Shown: positions 27,101 to 34,396, counted from the first letter of the stretch. The stretch: DNA of 54,042 nucleotides from Streptomyces antarcticus (GCF_026627255.1 NZ_JAPNLM010000035.1:1-54042); one strand, 5' to 3'. The notes: generated from the letters alone by a model not told the origin. Translations and numbers: made by a program.

Positions 27101-27612
27101 CGCTCGCCCCGCTCCGTCGTGCCCACGGCGATCAGGACGTGCCGGGTCAGCCAGCCGCCCTCCAGGTCGAACGGGCGGGCCAGCTCCGCCGCCATCCAGG
27201 CCCGGCCGGCCGCGGCGGGGTCCGCCTCTCCGCTCAGGTCCAGCAACTCCAGTTCCCGCGAGCCCGGTTCGGGGTGGACCAGCTGCCACAGGCCGCCGTC
27301 ACCGTTCCCCGTGCCGTCACCGTTGCCCGTGCCGTCCCCGGCGCGGTTCCCGCCTCCGCTCCCGTCCTCGTCCGAACCGGTGCCGCGGATGCGCAGGCAG
27401 TCCGCCTCGCGGGCCAGCTGGTACCAGGCCCGGGCGAGCAGCCCCGGGTCCAGATCGCCCAGGATCTCCCGGTACTCCCCGATGTTGTAGCGGCAGCCGG
27501 ACGCGTCCAGCCCGTGGGCCATCCAGATGTCGCGCTGCGCCGCCGACAGCGGCAGCCGCACAGCGGCCGGCCCGTGCGCGGTGCTGCTCTGTTCAGACGG
27601 CTCGGTGGACAT
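21151..27612 (-). CDS. NRPS-1: C-A-T-C-A-T, first synthetase of the line
   Basis: A 2153-residue bimodular synthetase. Approximate domains on the DNA: C1 27560-26170, A1 26110-24620, T1 24600-24400, C2 24330-23050, A2 22980-21480, T2 21460-21250. C1 begins LPLSAAQRDIWMAHGL and has HHLAVDG, resembling EntF-type N-terminal C domains that accept an acyl or aryl group from another carrier, so the peptide is probably N-capped. C2 has HHIATDG. Both A domains have the odd motif NGYGPAES in place of YGPTE and the same pocket, read as about D-A-L-Q-Y-G-G-G-F; I do not recognise it, but the two modules should add the same residue. Both carriers keep GGHSLLAARL. TGAGGAG lies 7 bases ahead of the ATG at 27612. 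C1 has a Gly/Asn/Asp-rich insertion near residues 90-115. Confidence 0.93.
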   Translation of the reverse strand: MSTEPSEQSSTAHGPAAVRLPLSAAQRDIWMAHGLDASGCRYNIGEYREILGDLDPGLLARAWYQLAREADCLRIRGTGSDEDGSGGGNRAGDGTGNGDGTGNGDGGLWQLVHPEPGSRELELLDLSGEADPAAAGRAWMAAELARPFDLEGGWLTRHVLIAVGTTERGERRWFYFHAFHHLAVDGMGIALMDRRLVELYERAAAGEPWGPSPFGSMAELLAEDEAYRTSPEAAADRAHWAAHLAVLPQTPRLGEGRSGRTAPGALPFVRRTVVLPAARADRLREVARAHRAPWTMLVIALVGAYVHRVGGSTEPVLGLPVTGRRTELARRTPGMMSNVVPLRVPVAPDGTLAELLSAVVAETRQGLAHQRTRYEDICRDLGLGEAERRISAPLVNIMAFTPGMRFCGFPTTQHNLSNGPVEDLAVGVYDLGPEGGLRIDFDAAPEVCDLAAVAGHQDRFLRFVEQAMESVELPLSGLELLGEAERRQVLEEWTGTRADIGAATLVDRFEEQVRLRPDARAVVFGDEELTYAELDSRANRLARHLAGHGLGRGDLAGVLLDRGTDFAVALLAVVKTGAGYALLDPEFPDERLAGTAAEAGVRVLVTDAAHRGRISGPWATVPVDADRAAVAARADGPLRVRLTPADVACVMFTSGSTGRPKGILSSHRNLVSTLTAQTYADFGPGEVFLQCSPVSWDAFSLEFWGALLHGGTTVLQPGQRPEPALIAALSPRWGVTMLQLSSSLFNFLTDEHPESFTTTRIVYTGGEPASPTHVHRLHTLYPALAVTNGYGPAESMGFTTTHPIPVSDRPTATVSIGRPLTNKQAYVLDGHLRPSPPGVTGELYLTGDGLAHGYLAQPATTAASFIPNPYGTPGSRLYRTGDQAHWDTHGNLHYTGRTDTQIKIRGFRIEPTEIETVLTTHPRVARATLVHSTDLTAYVTLTPGPGLAPAALRSWLREQLPEHMVPARFAVLDRLPLTANGKIDKRALPAVEAPLTTGGRQPRTELEEIVRTLVGEVLEAPVPLSVDDSFFDHGGHSLLAARLANRIGATLGVTLTLRDVFQHPTPAALARQIGAASGRPVLPPLTRAAVRPERPPLSFAQQRLWLVSGLQDGGTSYNVPMAVRLDGVADVGALRAAFADLVGRHEPLRTRFTTVDGEPRQVVDPVGEPVFEVRTVAPSEREAELLAAARHPFDLAAEHPLRVTLVRTGEAESTLLVLLHHIATDGQSLRPLFDDLSAAYAARLAGRAPDWAPLPADYTDYALWQRAALADGGALEDQLAYWKTALAGLPEELGLVHDRPRPAVAGQRGGAVHVDFGPHLHKRIVELARAERCTPFMVLQAALAALLTRLGAGTDVPLGSPVAGRSDEALSGLVGFFVNTLVLRTDTSGDPVFRELLARVRAADLDAFAHQEVPFDLVLEAVNPARSLARHPLFQVCLALESGPAVAPDLPGLRAGAAEPLVTGAVKFDLEFLLRAEPDGPLTGAVLYSSDVYEASTVERLTDMLRRALEHVVAAPDVPLSELELLGEAERRQVLEEWTGTRADIGAATLVDRFEEQVRLRPDARAVVFGDEELSYAELDSRANRLARHLAGHGLGRGDLAGVLLDRGTDFAVALLAVVKTGAGYALLDPEFPDERLTGTARDAAVGVLVTDARHGDRVIGPWTAVLVDADREAIGRQDSGSPDVGLTPADVACVMFTSGSTGRPKGILSSHRNLVSTLTAQTYATFGPGEVFLQCSPVSWDAFSLEFWGALLHGGTTVLQPGQRPEPALIAALSRRHAVTMLQLSSSLFNYLTDEHPDTFTTTRIVYTGGEPASPTHVTRLHTLDPDLAITNGYGPAESMGFTTTHPIPVSDRPTATVSIGRPLTNKQAYVLDGHLRPSPPGVTGELYLTGDGLAHGYLAQPATTAASFIPNPYGTPGSRLYRTGDQAHWDTHGNLHYTGRTDTQIKIRGFRIEPTEIETVLTTHPEITQATLSTHPDHHNTPQLTAYLVSTAPDLSGQDVRLWLRTLLPDHMVPAFVVLLDRLPLTPNGKIDKQALPVPQAAATVGGRGPRTELEASVVAYFAEALNTTEPLSIDDGFFDLGGHSLLAARLTNRIGATLGVTLTLRDVFQHPTPATLAQHIEGLRRSEPAAPRRARPALRRRTPDQERSSS
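21710..23045. repeat. Copy A of a duplicated A-domain segment (partner 24845-26180)
   Basis: Blocks in A2 are nearly identical at DNA level to blocks in A1, displaced by 3135 bases. These are 21710-22135 against 24845-25270, and 22735-23045 against 25870-26180, with a more diverged stretch between. A further block in the two carrier domains (21271 onward against 24421 onward) has a 3150-base offset. This indicates module duplication followed by patchy gene conversion. Confidence 0.85.
24845..26180. repeat. Copy B of the duplicated A-domain segment (partner 21710-23045)
   Basis: Counterpart in A1 of the blocks described for 21710-23045. The shared core 24845-25270 prefers GAA, CTC, ATC and ACC and has few G-ending codons, unlike the flanking NRPS sequence. 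It probably came from a different source than the surrounding C domains. Confidence 0.85.
27301..27336. repeat. 18-bp tandem repeat inside the first C domain of NRPS-1
   Basis: Two adjacent 18-base units (ACCGTTCCCCGTGCCGTC and a copy with one change), with partial units beside them. They encode a GTGNGD-type insertion in the N-terminal lobe of C1, probably a surface loop grown by slippage. Confidence 0.6.
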
Positions 27613-27649
27613 GCGCGGGCTCCTCAAAATGGTCTCCGTGGCGGGCGGT

Positions 27650-27681
27650 CGAGATCTGTTCACGTGCTGGTACGAGATCTG
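27650..27681. promoter_or_regulatory. Direct repeat upstream of NRPS-1, possible operator
   Basis: CGAGATCTG occurs at 27650-27658 and 27673-27681, start to start 23 bp, 38-69 bases before the NRPS-1 start codon. Spaced direct repeats of this kind are used by SARP-family activators, usually at 11 or 22 bp. I could not fix a promoter here with confidence. Confidence 0.3.
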
Positions 27682-27760
27682 CTGCGTGGTCCGGCCCTAC
27701 GTCATCCAACCGGCGGGCCCCCCGGCCCTGCGGCAGTTGCTCCGGCACTCGGCGAGCAGT

Positions 27761-29221
27761 TCAGGCGGCAGTGGCGGCAGCCGCGCGCGGCGCCCGGCAG
27801 GCGGCCCGGACCAGGCCCAGCACCCGGAAGCGGGAGCTGCCGCCCTCGTGCGCGGCCCGTACGACACCGCTGATCAGCAGCTCGCGCAGCATCCGGCCGG
27901 CCTCCGCCAGACCGGTGCCCGGTCTGCCCGTGGCATCGGCCAGGGCGGTGATCCCGGCCAGGTCGAACTCGTCCCCGGCGCCTTCGCACAGTGCCTCCAG
28001 CAGCCCGCGGGCGCCGGGTGAGAGCCGGTCCAGTCGGCGCCCCAGGGCACCCCGGAAGCCGGCCGTGCCCGCCCGCCCGCCGAGGTGGTCGAGCAGGGCC
28101 ACCGGGTCCTCGTCGAGACCACGGCACAGGGCGGTCAGGTCGCACACCACCAGCCAGGAGGCGGCCGCGGCCAGTGCCCCCGGGTGTCCGTCCAGCCGCC
28201 GGCAGACCCACGCGGCACGTTCCGCGTCGGCCGCCGTCGGCGCGAACTCCGGCCGCACCCGCCGGACATGGTCGAGGAAGACCCGGACCGCCGGGGCCGC
28301 CGGGTCCACCGATCCGTCGGCCGGCACCTCCAGCGGCGCCAGCAGGAAGATCCGCTCGCCGGGCACCTCCCACGGCTGGTCCGACGTCACCAGCAGCCGC
28401 AGCCCGGGGCAAGCGCGCAGCAGCCCGGTCAGCCGGTCGAACCGGAGCGGGCCCGTGGGGGCGCCGTCGAGCACCAGCAACGCCGTCTGGTCTCCCAGCA
28501 GTTCGGCGAGGGAGTCGACGCCGCCGGCGAGGGGGTCGACCGCACCCGCGACGGGGGACCTGTCGGCGGTGCCGCCGCCGAAGCCGTCCGCACGGCCGCC
28601 GTCGAGCGGAGAGGTGCCGCCGTCTCCGCACGGTGCGGAGGCGGGGGAGTACAGCTCGGCCACCGCCGAGGCGACCAGGACCGCCGACTCGCCCTCGGCG
28701 CAGCCCAGGTGATCGGCCGCCGCGCCGGGGAAGGCGTACCAGAGCACCGGTATCCCGGCGCCGTGCAGCCGTTCGGCGACCGACAGCGCCAGCCGCGTCT
28801 TGCCCACCCCGGTCAGCCCCACCAGGTGCACCAGCCGTTCCGCCCCCGAGGCGAGTTCCCGTTCCAGTAGCGATGCCTCGGCGTCCCGGCCCACCATCGG
28901 GTGCAGGGCGGTCGGCGGCGCCGGCGGCCGCTCCCAGCCCGCTCCGGTCGCCCGGCCCTGCTGCGCGGCGGCCTCCAGAGCGGTCCGGGCCCGGGCGCCC
29001 AGCCGCAGCGCGTCGGCCATCAGACGGACCGTGTCGGGGCGGGGCCGTCTCGCCTTGCCCTGCTCCAGATCGCGGATGGCCCGCACGCTGATCGTGGAGA
29101 GGTCGGCCAGCTCCCGCTGGGTGAGGCCGATCCGCAGTCTGTGGGTCCTGATCAGCATGCCCAGGCGGGGGGTGTCCCGTACCGGAGTGAGGGCGGCGTC
29201 GACGGCGGCCGTGCTGTTCAT
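27761..29221 (-). CDS. XRE-family regulator with STAND (NB-ARC-like) ATPase domain
   Basis: A 486-residue protein. An XRE helix-turn-helix spans about residues 20-75 (LGMLIRTHRLRIGLTQRELA to GLRLxMADALRLG-like end). A STAND-type ATPase follows with Walker A GLTGVGKTRLAL (135-146) and LLVLDG as the likely Walker B. The C-terminal part has the winged-helix-like region of such regulators, but no clear TPR set. The start at 29221 has GGGAG 7 bases before it. It lies between the NRPS operon and a divergent secreted-peptide gene, so pathway-specific control is likely. Such proteins usually switch with nucleotide state after sensing a ligand or partner; the ligand is unknown. Confidence 0.85.
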   Translation of the reverse strand: MNSTAAVDAALTPVRDTPRLGMLIRTHRLRIGLTQRELADLSTISVRAIRDLEQGKARRPRPDTVRLMADALRLGARARTALEAAAQQGRATGAGWERPPAPPTALHPMVGRDAEASLLERELASGAERLVHLVGLTGVGKTRLALSVAERLHGAGIPVLWYAFPGAAADHLGCAEGESAVLVASAVAELYSPASAPCGDGGTSPLDGGRADGFGGGTADRSPVAGAVDPLAGGVDSLAELLGDQTALLVLDGAPTGPLRFDRLTGLLRACPGLRLLVTSDQPWEVPGERIFLLAPLEVPADGSVDPAAPAVRVFLDHVRRVRPEFAPTAADAERAAWVCRRLDGHPGALAAAASWLVVCDLTALCRGLDEDPVALLDHLGGRAGTAGFRGALGRRLDRLSPGARGLLEALCEGAGDEFDLAGITALADATGRPGTGLAEAGRMLRELLISGVVRAAHEGGSSRFRVLGLVRAACRAPRAAAATAA

Positions 29222-29303
29222 GTGCGCTCCCGGCGGTGGTGGTGGGGAACGGCTGGGCCCGCGTGGCCCGGCCCGGTTCCTGCTTCCCATCGTCGGCAGC
29301 GCG

Positions 29304-29398
29304 CTATCGCCCCGGCATCCCCGCGCGAACAGCCCCCGGCAGGCGCTCCTATCACCCCCGGAGCCCCGCTCCCCACCCGCCTACGACGCCGCTATCAC
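29304..29398 (-). promoter_or_regulatory. Three GATAG-containing motifs between the XRE gene and the peptide gene
   Basis: On the minus strand GCGATAG ends at 29304 and GTGATAG occurs at 29349-29355 and 29392-29398, about 43-45 bases apart, near four helical turns. They lie upstream of the XRE start codon and face the plus-strand site at 29433-29450. They may form an operator array in the 331-base gap 29222-29552; no gene is seen in that gap. Confidence 0.45.
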
Positions 29399-29432
29399 CG
29401 GTCTACGCCGTCCCCATCACCTCTCCAGAAGC

Positions 29433-29450
29433 GTGATAGCGCGGGGATAG
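29433..29450 (+). promoter_or_regulatory. Operator candidate GTGATA-N5-GGGGATAG, site 1
   Basis: GTGATAGCGCGGGGATAG contains two GATAG cores spaced 11 bp, start to start, 103 bases before the secreted-peptide start codon. A close copy lies at 33312-33329. Direct repeats at one helical turn suit SARP-type activators. The cognate protein is unknown; either regulator beside it is a candidate. Confidence 0.5.
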
Positions 29451-29552
29451 GAGCGGGGCCGGTGCGGGGATTCCGGCTGTTCCTAACGTGATGCCCAGAA
29501 CGAAGGAAGCGCCCCGGAAAACCCGGAGCGCACCGATGAAAGGGAATCAGAA

Positions 29553-29735
29553 ATGACGCTCGCCGCCGCCTTCCGCACCGCCCTCGTCACCGTCGCCATC
29601 ACCGGAGCGGCCGTGCTCGGCACCCAGGTCGCCCAGGCCGACGGCACGGCCACCCCCGCCACCACGGCCGGCGTCACCGGACCGACGGCCACCCCGTCGC
29701 CGAGCACCTCCACCGACACCAACCCGTGGGACTGA
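29553..29735 (+). CDS. Small secreted Thr/Pro-rich peptide
   Basis: A 60-residue precursor. Residues 1-29 look like a Sec signal peptide: R8, then a hydrophobic stretch ALVTVAITGAAVLG, ending in the signal-peptidase-I-like site AQA before DG. The predicted mature part is about 31 residues, rich in Thr, Ala and Pro, with no Cys, ending in NPWD. AAAGGG stands ahead of the ATG. It lies alone between two regulators that carry STAND ATPase domains, and a repeated GATA motif lies upstream. I do not recognise a family. A signalling peptide read by a neighbouring regulator is possible; a structural secreted peptide is an alternative. The GC codon pattern supports a real gene. Confidence 0.65.
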   Translation: MTLAAAFRTALVTVAITGAAVLGTQVAQADGTATPATTAGVTGPTATPSPSTSTDTNPWD

Positions 29736-29776
29736 CGCAACCCCCGACCCGGTCCCCTGACGACACACCCCCGACG

Positions 29777-32700
29777 TCACACCCCGGCCGCGGATCCCGC
29801 AGCCGGTGCGCGGACGGCGCCCGAGCCCGGGGCAGGGTTCACGGACGGACCCGACGCCGAGCCCAGGGCCGCAGCCGGCGCCGACCCCACGAGCGGGACG
29901 AACGCCTGGCCCAGCACCGGACCGATCACCCGAGAGGGCAGCGGGTCGGAACCCAACAGCCGCTCCGCCTCGGCCAGTTCAGCGTCCATCCGCCGCTCGC
30001 GGAAGACCCGGACCGAGCTCTCCAGCAGTTCCCGGGAGCGGGAGCGCTCACGGGAGTTGCCCCCCGCCAGCAGCAGCCGCGCCAGGTCCAGCCGCACCAC
30101 CGCCGCGCCGCCCTGGTCCATGATCTGCTCGCGTACCGACAGCGCCTGCGCGTAGAACCCCCGGGCGGACTCTCCCCGCCCCAGCTCCGCGTGCGCGTGA
30201 CCCAGGTCCCGCAGCAGGTGCCCCTCGCCGATCACGTCACCGCTGTCCCGGCACAGCTCCAGCACCTCGCTGAACGTCCGCACCGCACGCTCGTGCTCGC
30301 CCCGGGACTGCGACAGCTGCCCCGCCCGGCGCAGCGTCCGTGCCTGGCCGCCCGTGTACCCCACCGAACGGTAGATGCCGAGCGCCTCGTCCAGCCGGTC
30401 CTGCGCGGCCGAGGACTGTCCGCGCACCATCCAGATCTGCGCGCTCTGCGTCAGGACGATGGCCCGGCCCACCACGTCACCGACCCGGTCGAAATCCCGC
30501 AGCGCCCGGTCGTACAGGGTGAGTGCGTGCTCCTCGTTGCCCCGCATCCGCTCCAGCAGCGCCAGGTCCCGGTGGCACAGCGCCAGCCCGTGGCGGTCGT
30601 CGAGTTCCCGGAACAGCCCGAGCGCCGAGGTCAGCGCCGTCCGCGACTCCTCCTTCTGGCTGCGGCCGAGGTGGAGGACGCCGAGCGAGCTGAGCAGAGC
30701 GGCCGTGCCGCGCTTGTTCCCGGCGGCCCGGACGGCTTCCAGCGCCAGCCGGTGCGTACGCTCCCACTCGTCGAAGTAGCCCCGGCCCTCGAACAGGGTC
30801 GTCAGGGTCGTCGCCAGGTCCCAGCACAGCTCGTCCATCCGGGCCTCGGCGGCGTGCTCGACCGCCTGGACCAGGTTGGCGTGCTCGCTCTCCAGCCACT
30901 CCAGCGGGTCCACCAGCAACTCGTCGACGCATGCGGGCGGCGGCTCCCAGCGCGGAGCGCTGCCGTGCAGCACCGTGAAGTCCCCGCCGTAGATGCGCCG
31001 GTGGGCCTGTTCGGCCAGCGACAGCCAGCCGCCCAGCATCCGGCCGAGCGCCGCCGTCTGAGCGGCCGGCTCGTCGTGCTCGGCGAGCTGCTCCCGCGCG
31101 AACACCCGGATGATCTCGTGGAACCGGTAGCGGAAGCCGCCGGTGGACTCGACCCCGACGACGTCCAGCATCTGTACGTCGACCAGCGGTTCGAGGAGGT
31201 CGGAGGGGAAGGGCCGGTCGTCGTCGAGCAGCGCCCCGGGAAGCCAGCCCGGCAGCGTCGGTCCCTTCGCGAGGCTCAGCAGCCGCAGCAGCCGGCGGTC
31301 CGGCGCGGCCAGCCCGTCGTGGGTGAGCGAGAGGCTGGCCCGCATCGTCATCTCGCCGTGGGTCAGCTCGTCCAGCCGGTGCCGCTCGTTGGCGAGCCGG
31401 TGCACCATCGAGGCCAGTGTCCAGTGCGCGCGGGCCGCCAGCCGGGCGGCCACGATCCGCAGCGCCAGCGGCAGCCCGCCCACGGTCCGGATCAGCGCCT
31501 CGGCCGCCGCCCCCTCGCGCTCCACCCGGTCCGCGCCGATCACCCGGACCAGCAGCTCCAGCGCGTGCTCGGTGCTCATGACGTCGAGCTCGATCCGGTG
31601 CGCACCGGGCAGCCCGGTGAGCCGGACCCGGCTGGTGACCAGCACCGCGCAGTTGCGGCTGCCCGGCAGCAGCGGCCGGATCTGGCTCTCGGACGCCGCG
31701 TCGTCCAGCACCACCAGCATCCGGCGGGAGGCCAGCAGGGTCCGGTACATCTCGGCCCGCTCGTCCTGCGACTCGGGGATCACCGCACCGGGAATGCCGA
31801 GCGCCCGCAGGAACCGGCCCAGTACCTCGGCCGAGGTCGCGGGAGAGCCCGTACCGCGCAGGTCGCAGTACAACTGGCCGTCGGGGAAGCCGGTTTCGCT
31901 GAGCCGGTGGGCGATGTGCGTGGCCAGGGTGGACTTGCCGGTGCCCGGCTTGCCCACCACCACGGCCAGCCCGACCGCCCGCTGTCCGCCGTCGCCGAGG
32001 AGCGTCCGCTCGATCCGGGCGATCTGTGCCTCGTCTCCGACGAAGTCGGAGGTGTCGGACGGGAGTTGGCGCGGGATCTCCTCCCGGTACGCGGCCGCCC
32101 CGTCCGGCGCCGGGGGCGCGGACGCCCGGCCCGGCTCCGCACCGGACGGCTCACCCGCGGCGGCGGGCCGCCGCGGCTCCGCGGCCGCCCCCGCGGAACC
32201 CGCGCCCGGGCCCGGTTCGGAGGCCGGCCCCGGCCCAGGCCCAGCCCCCGCTCCCGGCTCCGCGTCGGTGCCCGCGGCCTCCACCGCGCGGCCGTAGCCG
32301 CCGGCGGCCGGACGGGACGGCGGCGGTACCTCGCCCGCCAGGATCGCCGACTCCAGTGCCCGCAGCTCACCGCCCGGCTCCAGGCCGAGCTCCTCCACCA
32401 GCAGCTCGCGCCCGACCCGGTAGCTCTCCAGGGCCTCGGCCTGCCGGCCCGACCGGTACAGGGCCAGCATCAGCTGCCCGCGCAGCCGCTCCCGCAGCGG
32501 ATGGACCCGTACCAGCAGCTGGATCTCCCCGACCAGCTGGTGGTGGCGGCCCAGGTCGAGTTCCAGCTCGATCCGTGTCTCGGTCGCGGTGAGCCGTTCC
32601 TCGTCCAGTTGCAGGGCCTTGCTGCGCAGCGTCTCACTGGACACCCCGCTCAGGCAGTCGCCCTGCCACAACTCGGCGGCCGCGCGCAGCAGTTCCGCCG

Positions 32701-33106
32701 CTCCGGCCAGTTGGCCCTGTTTGGCCAGCGTCCGGGCGTCGGCGACCGTACGGGCGAACAGCGCGGCGTCGACGAGGTCGCCCTCGGTCTTGAGGACGTA
32801 CCCCGGCGGCCGGGTGGTGATGGCGGCGGCGATGGCCGCCGAGCTGAACAGCTTGCGCAGCCGGGACACGCAGATCTGCACCTGGGTGCGTGCCGTGTCC
32901 GGGGGTTCGTCGTCCCAGATCAGGTCGACCAGGTAGTCCGTGCTCACCACACGGTTCGCCTCGAGGAGCAGCGCGGCGAGGATGACTTCCTGCCGGCCCG
33001 GGGGGATGCGGACCTGCCCCGCGTGGCCGGTCACCTGTAACGGTCCGAGGATCCGGAAAACCACCGCGTCCGGGGTCGGCGCACCCCCGCCGGGCGAAAC
33101 GGTCAT
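29777..33106 (-). CDS. SARP-STAND-TPR transcriptional regulator (AfsR-like)
   Basis: A 1109-residue AfsR-type activator. Residues about 15-110 form the OmpR-like winged helix (FRILGPLQVTG, LVDLIWDDEPP, RPPGYVLK). Residues 115-260 are the bacterial transcriptional activation domain (HPLRERLRGQLMLALYRSGRQAEAL). An Ala/Pro/Gly-rich linker leads to a STAND ATPase with Walker A VGKPGTGKSTLA near residue 385 and Walker B-like MLVVLDDA. The C-terminal third carries tetratricopeptide-like repeats (LGDLGHAHAELGRGE-type). Such proteins activate antibiotic clusters by binding direct repeats near the -35 box. The start at 33106 has GGGAG close upstream. It is the best candidate for the pathway activator. 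Confidence 0.92.
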   Translation of the reverse strand: MTVSPGGGAPTPDAVVFRILGPLQVTGHAGQVRIPPGRQEVILAALLLEANRVVSTDYLVDLIWDDEPPDTARTQVQICVSRLRKLFSSAAIAAAITTRPPGYVLKTEGDLVDAALFARTVADARTLAKQGQLAGAAELLRAAAELWQGDCLSGVSSETLRSKALQLDEERLTATETRIELELDLGRHHQLVGEIQLLVRVHPLRERLRGQLMLALYRSGRQAEALESYRVGRELLVEELGLEPGGELRALESAILAGEVPPPSRPAAGGYGRAVEAAGTDAEPGAGAGPGPGPASEPGPGAGSAGAAAEPRRPAAAGEPSGAEPGRASAPPAPDGAAAYREEIPRQLPSDTSDFVGDEAQIARIERTLLGDGGQRAVGLAVVVGKPGTGKSTLATHIAHRLSETGFPDGQLYCDLRGTGSPATSAEVLGRFLRALGIPGAVIPESQDERAEMYRTLLASRRMLVVLDDAASESQIRPLLPGSRNCAVLVTSRVRLTGLPGAHRIELDVMSTEHALELLVRVIGADRVEREGAAAEALIRTVGGLPLALRIVAARLAARAHWTLASMVHRLANERHRLDELTHGEMTMRASLSLTHDGLAAPDRRLLRLLSLAKGPTLPGWLPGALLDDDRPFPSDLLEPLVDVQMLDVVGVESTGGFRYRFHEIIRVFAREQLAEHDEPAAQTAALGRMLGGWLSLAEQAHRRIYGGDFTVLHGSAPRWEPPPACVDELLVDPLEWLESEHANLVQAVEHAAEARMDELCWDLATTLTTLFEGRGYFDEWERTHRLALEAVRAAGNKRGTAALLSSLGVLHLGRSQKEESRTALTSALGLFRELDDRHGLALCHRDLALLERMRGNEEHALTLYDRALRDFDRVGDVVGRAIVLTQSAQIWMVRGQSSAAQDRLDEALGIYRSVGYTGGQARTLRRAGQLSQSRGEHERAVRTFSEVLELCRDSGDVIGEGHLLRDLGHAHAELGRGESARGFYAQALSVREQIMDQGGAAVVRLDLARLLLAGGNSRERSRSRELLESSVRVFRERRMDAELAEAERLLGSDPLPSRVIGPVLGQAFVPLVGSAPAAALGSASGPSVNPAPGSGAVRAPAAGSAAGV

Positions 33107-33311
33107 GAGTCTCCCAGCTGGGGCATGCCTGATCCCGCTCGCACCGTGTGCACGACACGGTCGAGCCGGGAGGGAACACGGGTGGAGCGGGGGCTCAGTC
33201 TTCCCGAACACGTCTCCGGTTGTCCATGGTGTGGAGATTCCGTGGGGGCCGACAGGAGGCACCAGTTCCGGCCATCGTGGCCGAGGGGCGGCTCCGCGAG
33301 CGCCCGCTTCG

Positions 33312-33329
33312 GTGATAAGGCGGGGATAG
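33312..33329 (+). promoter_or_regulatory. Operator candidate GTGATA-N5-GGGGATAG, site 2
   Basis: GTGATAAGGCGGGGATAG differs from site 1 (29433-29450) at two positions, and again has GATA cores 11 bp apart. It lies 75 bases before the NTF2-like start codon and 205 bases before the SARP start codon, within their shared 298-base divergent gap. Confidence 0.5.
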
Positions 33330-33404
33330 CCCCGGGTTGCGCGCCTGGCGCAGGGTGTACCTGCCGCCTCCCGGAGGGGACGCGGCCGTACGAAAGGACG
33401 TCCC

Positions 33405-33737
33405 ATGAACGGTCGGTACACCAGGCGGATCCCGCCCAGCTCCGTCATCACCGACTCAGGGGTCGACCACGTGCGCCTGGCGTACCACTACCTCGACAAC
33501 GGTGACCTCGACGGCTACGGCTCCCTCCTGCACGCAGGTCCGCTGGGGCCCGACCTGGAGGGCCCCGGTGCCCGCGGCGCGCGCCACGACATCATCCGGA
33601 TCGTCGCGGAGGGGGACTGCGTCGTCGCGATGGGCCGGCTCTCGCCGCAGCAGCGGGACTTCGTCGACGTGTTCACCCTCTCCGACGAGGGGATGCTCCG
33701 GGCCTGCCGCCGCTACTACTCCGCGCTGCCCCGCTGA
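33405..33737 (+). CDS. NTF2-like (SnoaL-like) small protein
   Basis: A 110-residue protein of the NTF2/SnoaL fold: an N-terminal helix pattern VRLAYHYLDNGDLDGYGSLLH, then strand-rich DIIRIVAEGDCVVAMGRLS and a terminal VDVFTLSDEGMLRACRRYY. Members bind or isomerise small molecules, or are non-enzymatic. GAAAGGA precedes the ATG. It is divergent from the SARP gene and behind operator site 2, so it may be co-regulated with the cluster. Similar proteins occur beside SARP regulators, but no substrate can be named. Its 3' end overlaps the convergent hydrolase gene by 22 bases. Confidence 0.75.
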   Translation: MNGRYTRRIPPSSVITDSGVDHVRLAYHYLDNGDLDGYGSLLHAGPLGPDLEGPGARGARHDIIRIVAEGDCVVAMGRLSPQQRDFVDVFTLSDEGMLRACRRYYSALPR

Positions 33738-34396
33738 ACCCGGCCGGCCAGGGCGGCCGGCAGCGGGGCCAGGCCGAGGAACCCGAGGGTCAGGGAGGTG
33801 GCGGTGCGGTGCCAGGCCCGGGCGTCGCGCAGCATGGCGTGGCCCCCGGCAGTCATGGGAACCGCGAGGGTGTGCGCGCCGGCCCGTTCGGCGCGGTCGA
33901 GGAAGTCCCAGGTCTCCCGCGCCGACGTCACCCGGTCGGCCGGGTCGTGAAGGGCGGCCACCCGCCGGCCGCGCAGCCGGCCGACCGGTTCGCCGGGCGG
34001 GCACCAGGGCGCGAGGGCGACGACACCGCACACGTGCGGGTCGCCGGCCAGCCGCAGGGCCGCGCGGCCCCCCATGGAGTGGCCCACGAGCACCACCGGG
34101 ACGTCGCCCGCCGCGCGCAGCAGGGCCCGCAGGGCCTCCCGGGCGTCCTGGAGGGCGTCCTCGCGCCCGCCGTTCCAGCCCCGGTGCCGGTAGCGGACGT
34201 GCCCGACCAGGACGTGGTCGTGCGCGGTGGCGCGGATGACGCCGGTCGCGAACGGCCGCATCCGCAGGGCGGGCAGGTTCAGCCGGGGCGGTGCCTCCAG
34301 GGCGTCCGCCCGTCCGCCGTTGAGCACCAGCACGGCGGCCCGCGGCGTGAAGGGCGCCCAGCGGACTGCCAGGGTGTCGTGCGCGTCCGCCGTCAT
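33716..34396 (-). CDS. Alpha/beta hydrolase
   Basis: A 226-residue alpha/beta hydrolase. The nucleophile elbow is GHSMGG (VPVVLVGHSMGGRAALRLAG); the likely acid is in LHDPADRVTS and the base in TAGGHAML. There is no signal peptide. The overall form resembles dienelactone-hydrolase-like or small lipase-like cytoplasmic enzymes. It is convergent with the NTF2-like gene and lies 35 bases downstream of the cyclopropane synthase gene on the same strand, so the two may be co-transcribed. Substrate unknown. Confidence 0.8.
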   Translation of the reverse strand: MTADAHDTLAVRWAPFTPRAAVLVLNGGRADALEAPPRLNLPALRMRPFATGVIRATAHDHVLVGHVRYRHRGWNGGREDALQDAREALRALLRAAGDVPVVLVGHSMGGRAALRLAGDPHVCGVVALAPWCPPGEPVGRLRGRRVAALHDPADRVTSARETWDFLDRAERAGAHTLAVPMTAGGHAMLRDARAWHRTATSLTLGFLGLAPLPAALAGRVQRGSAE

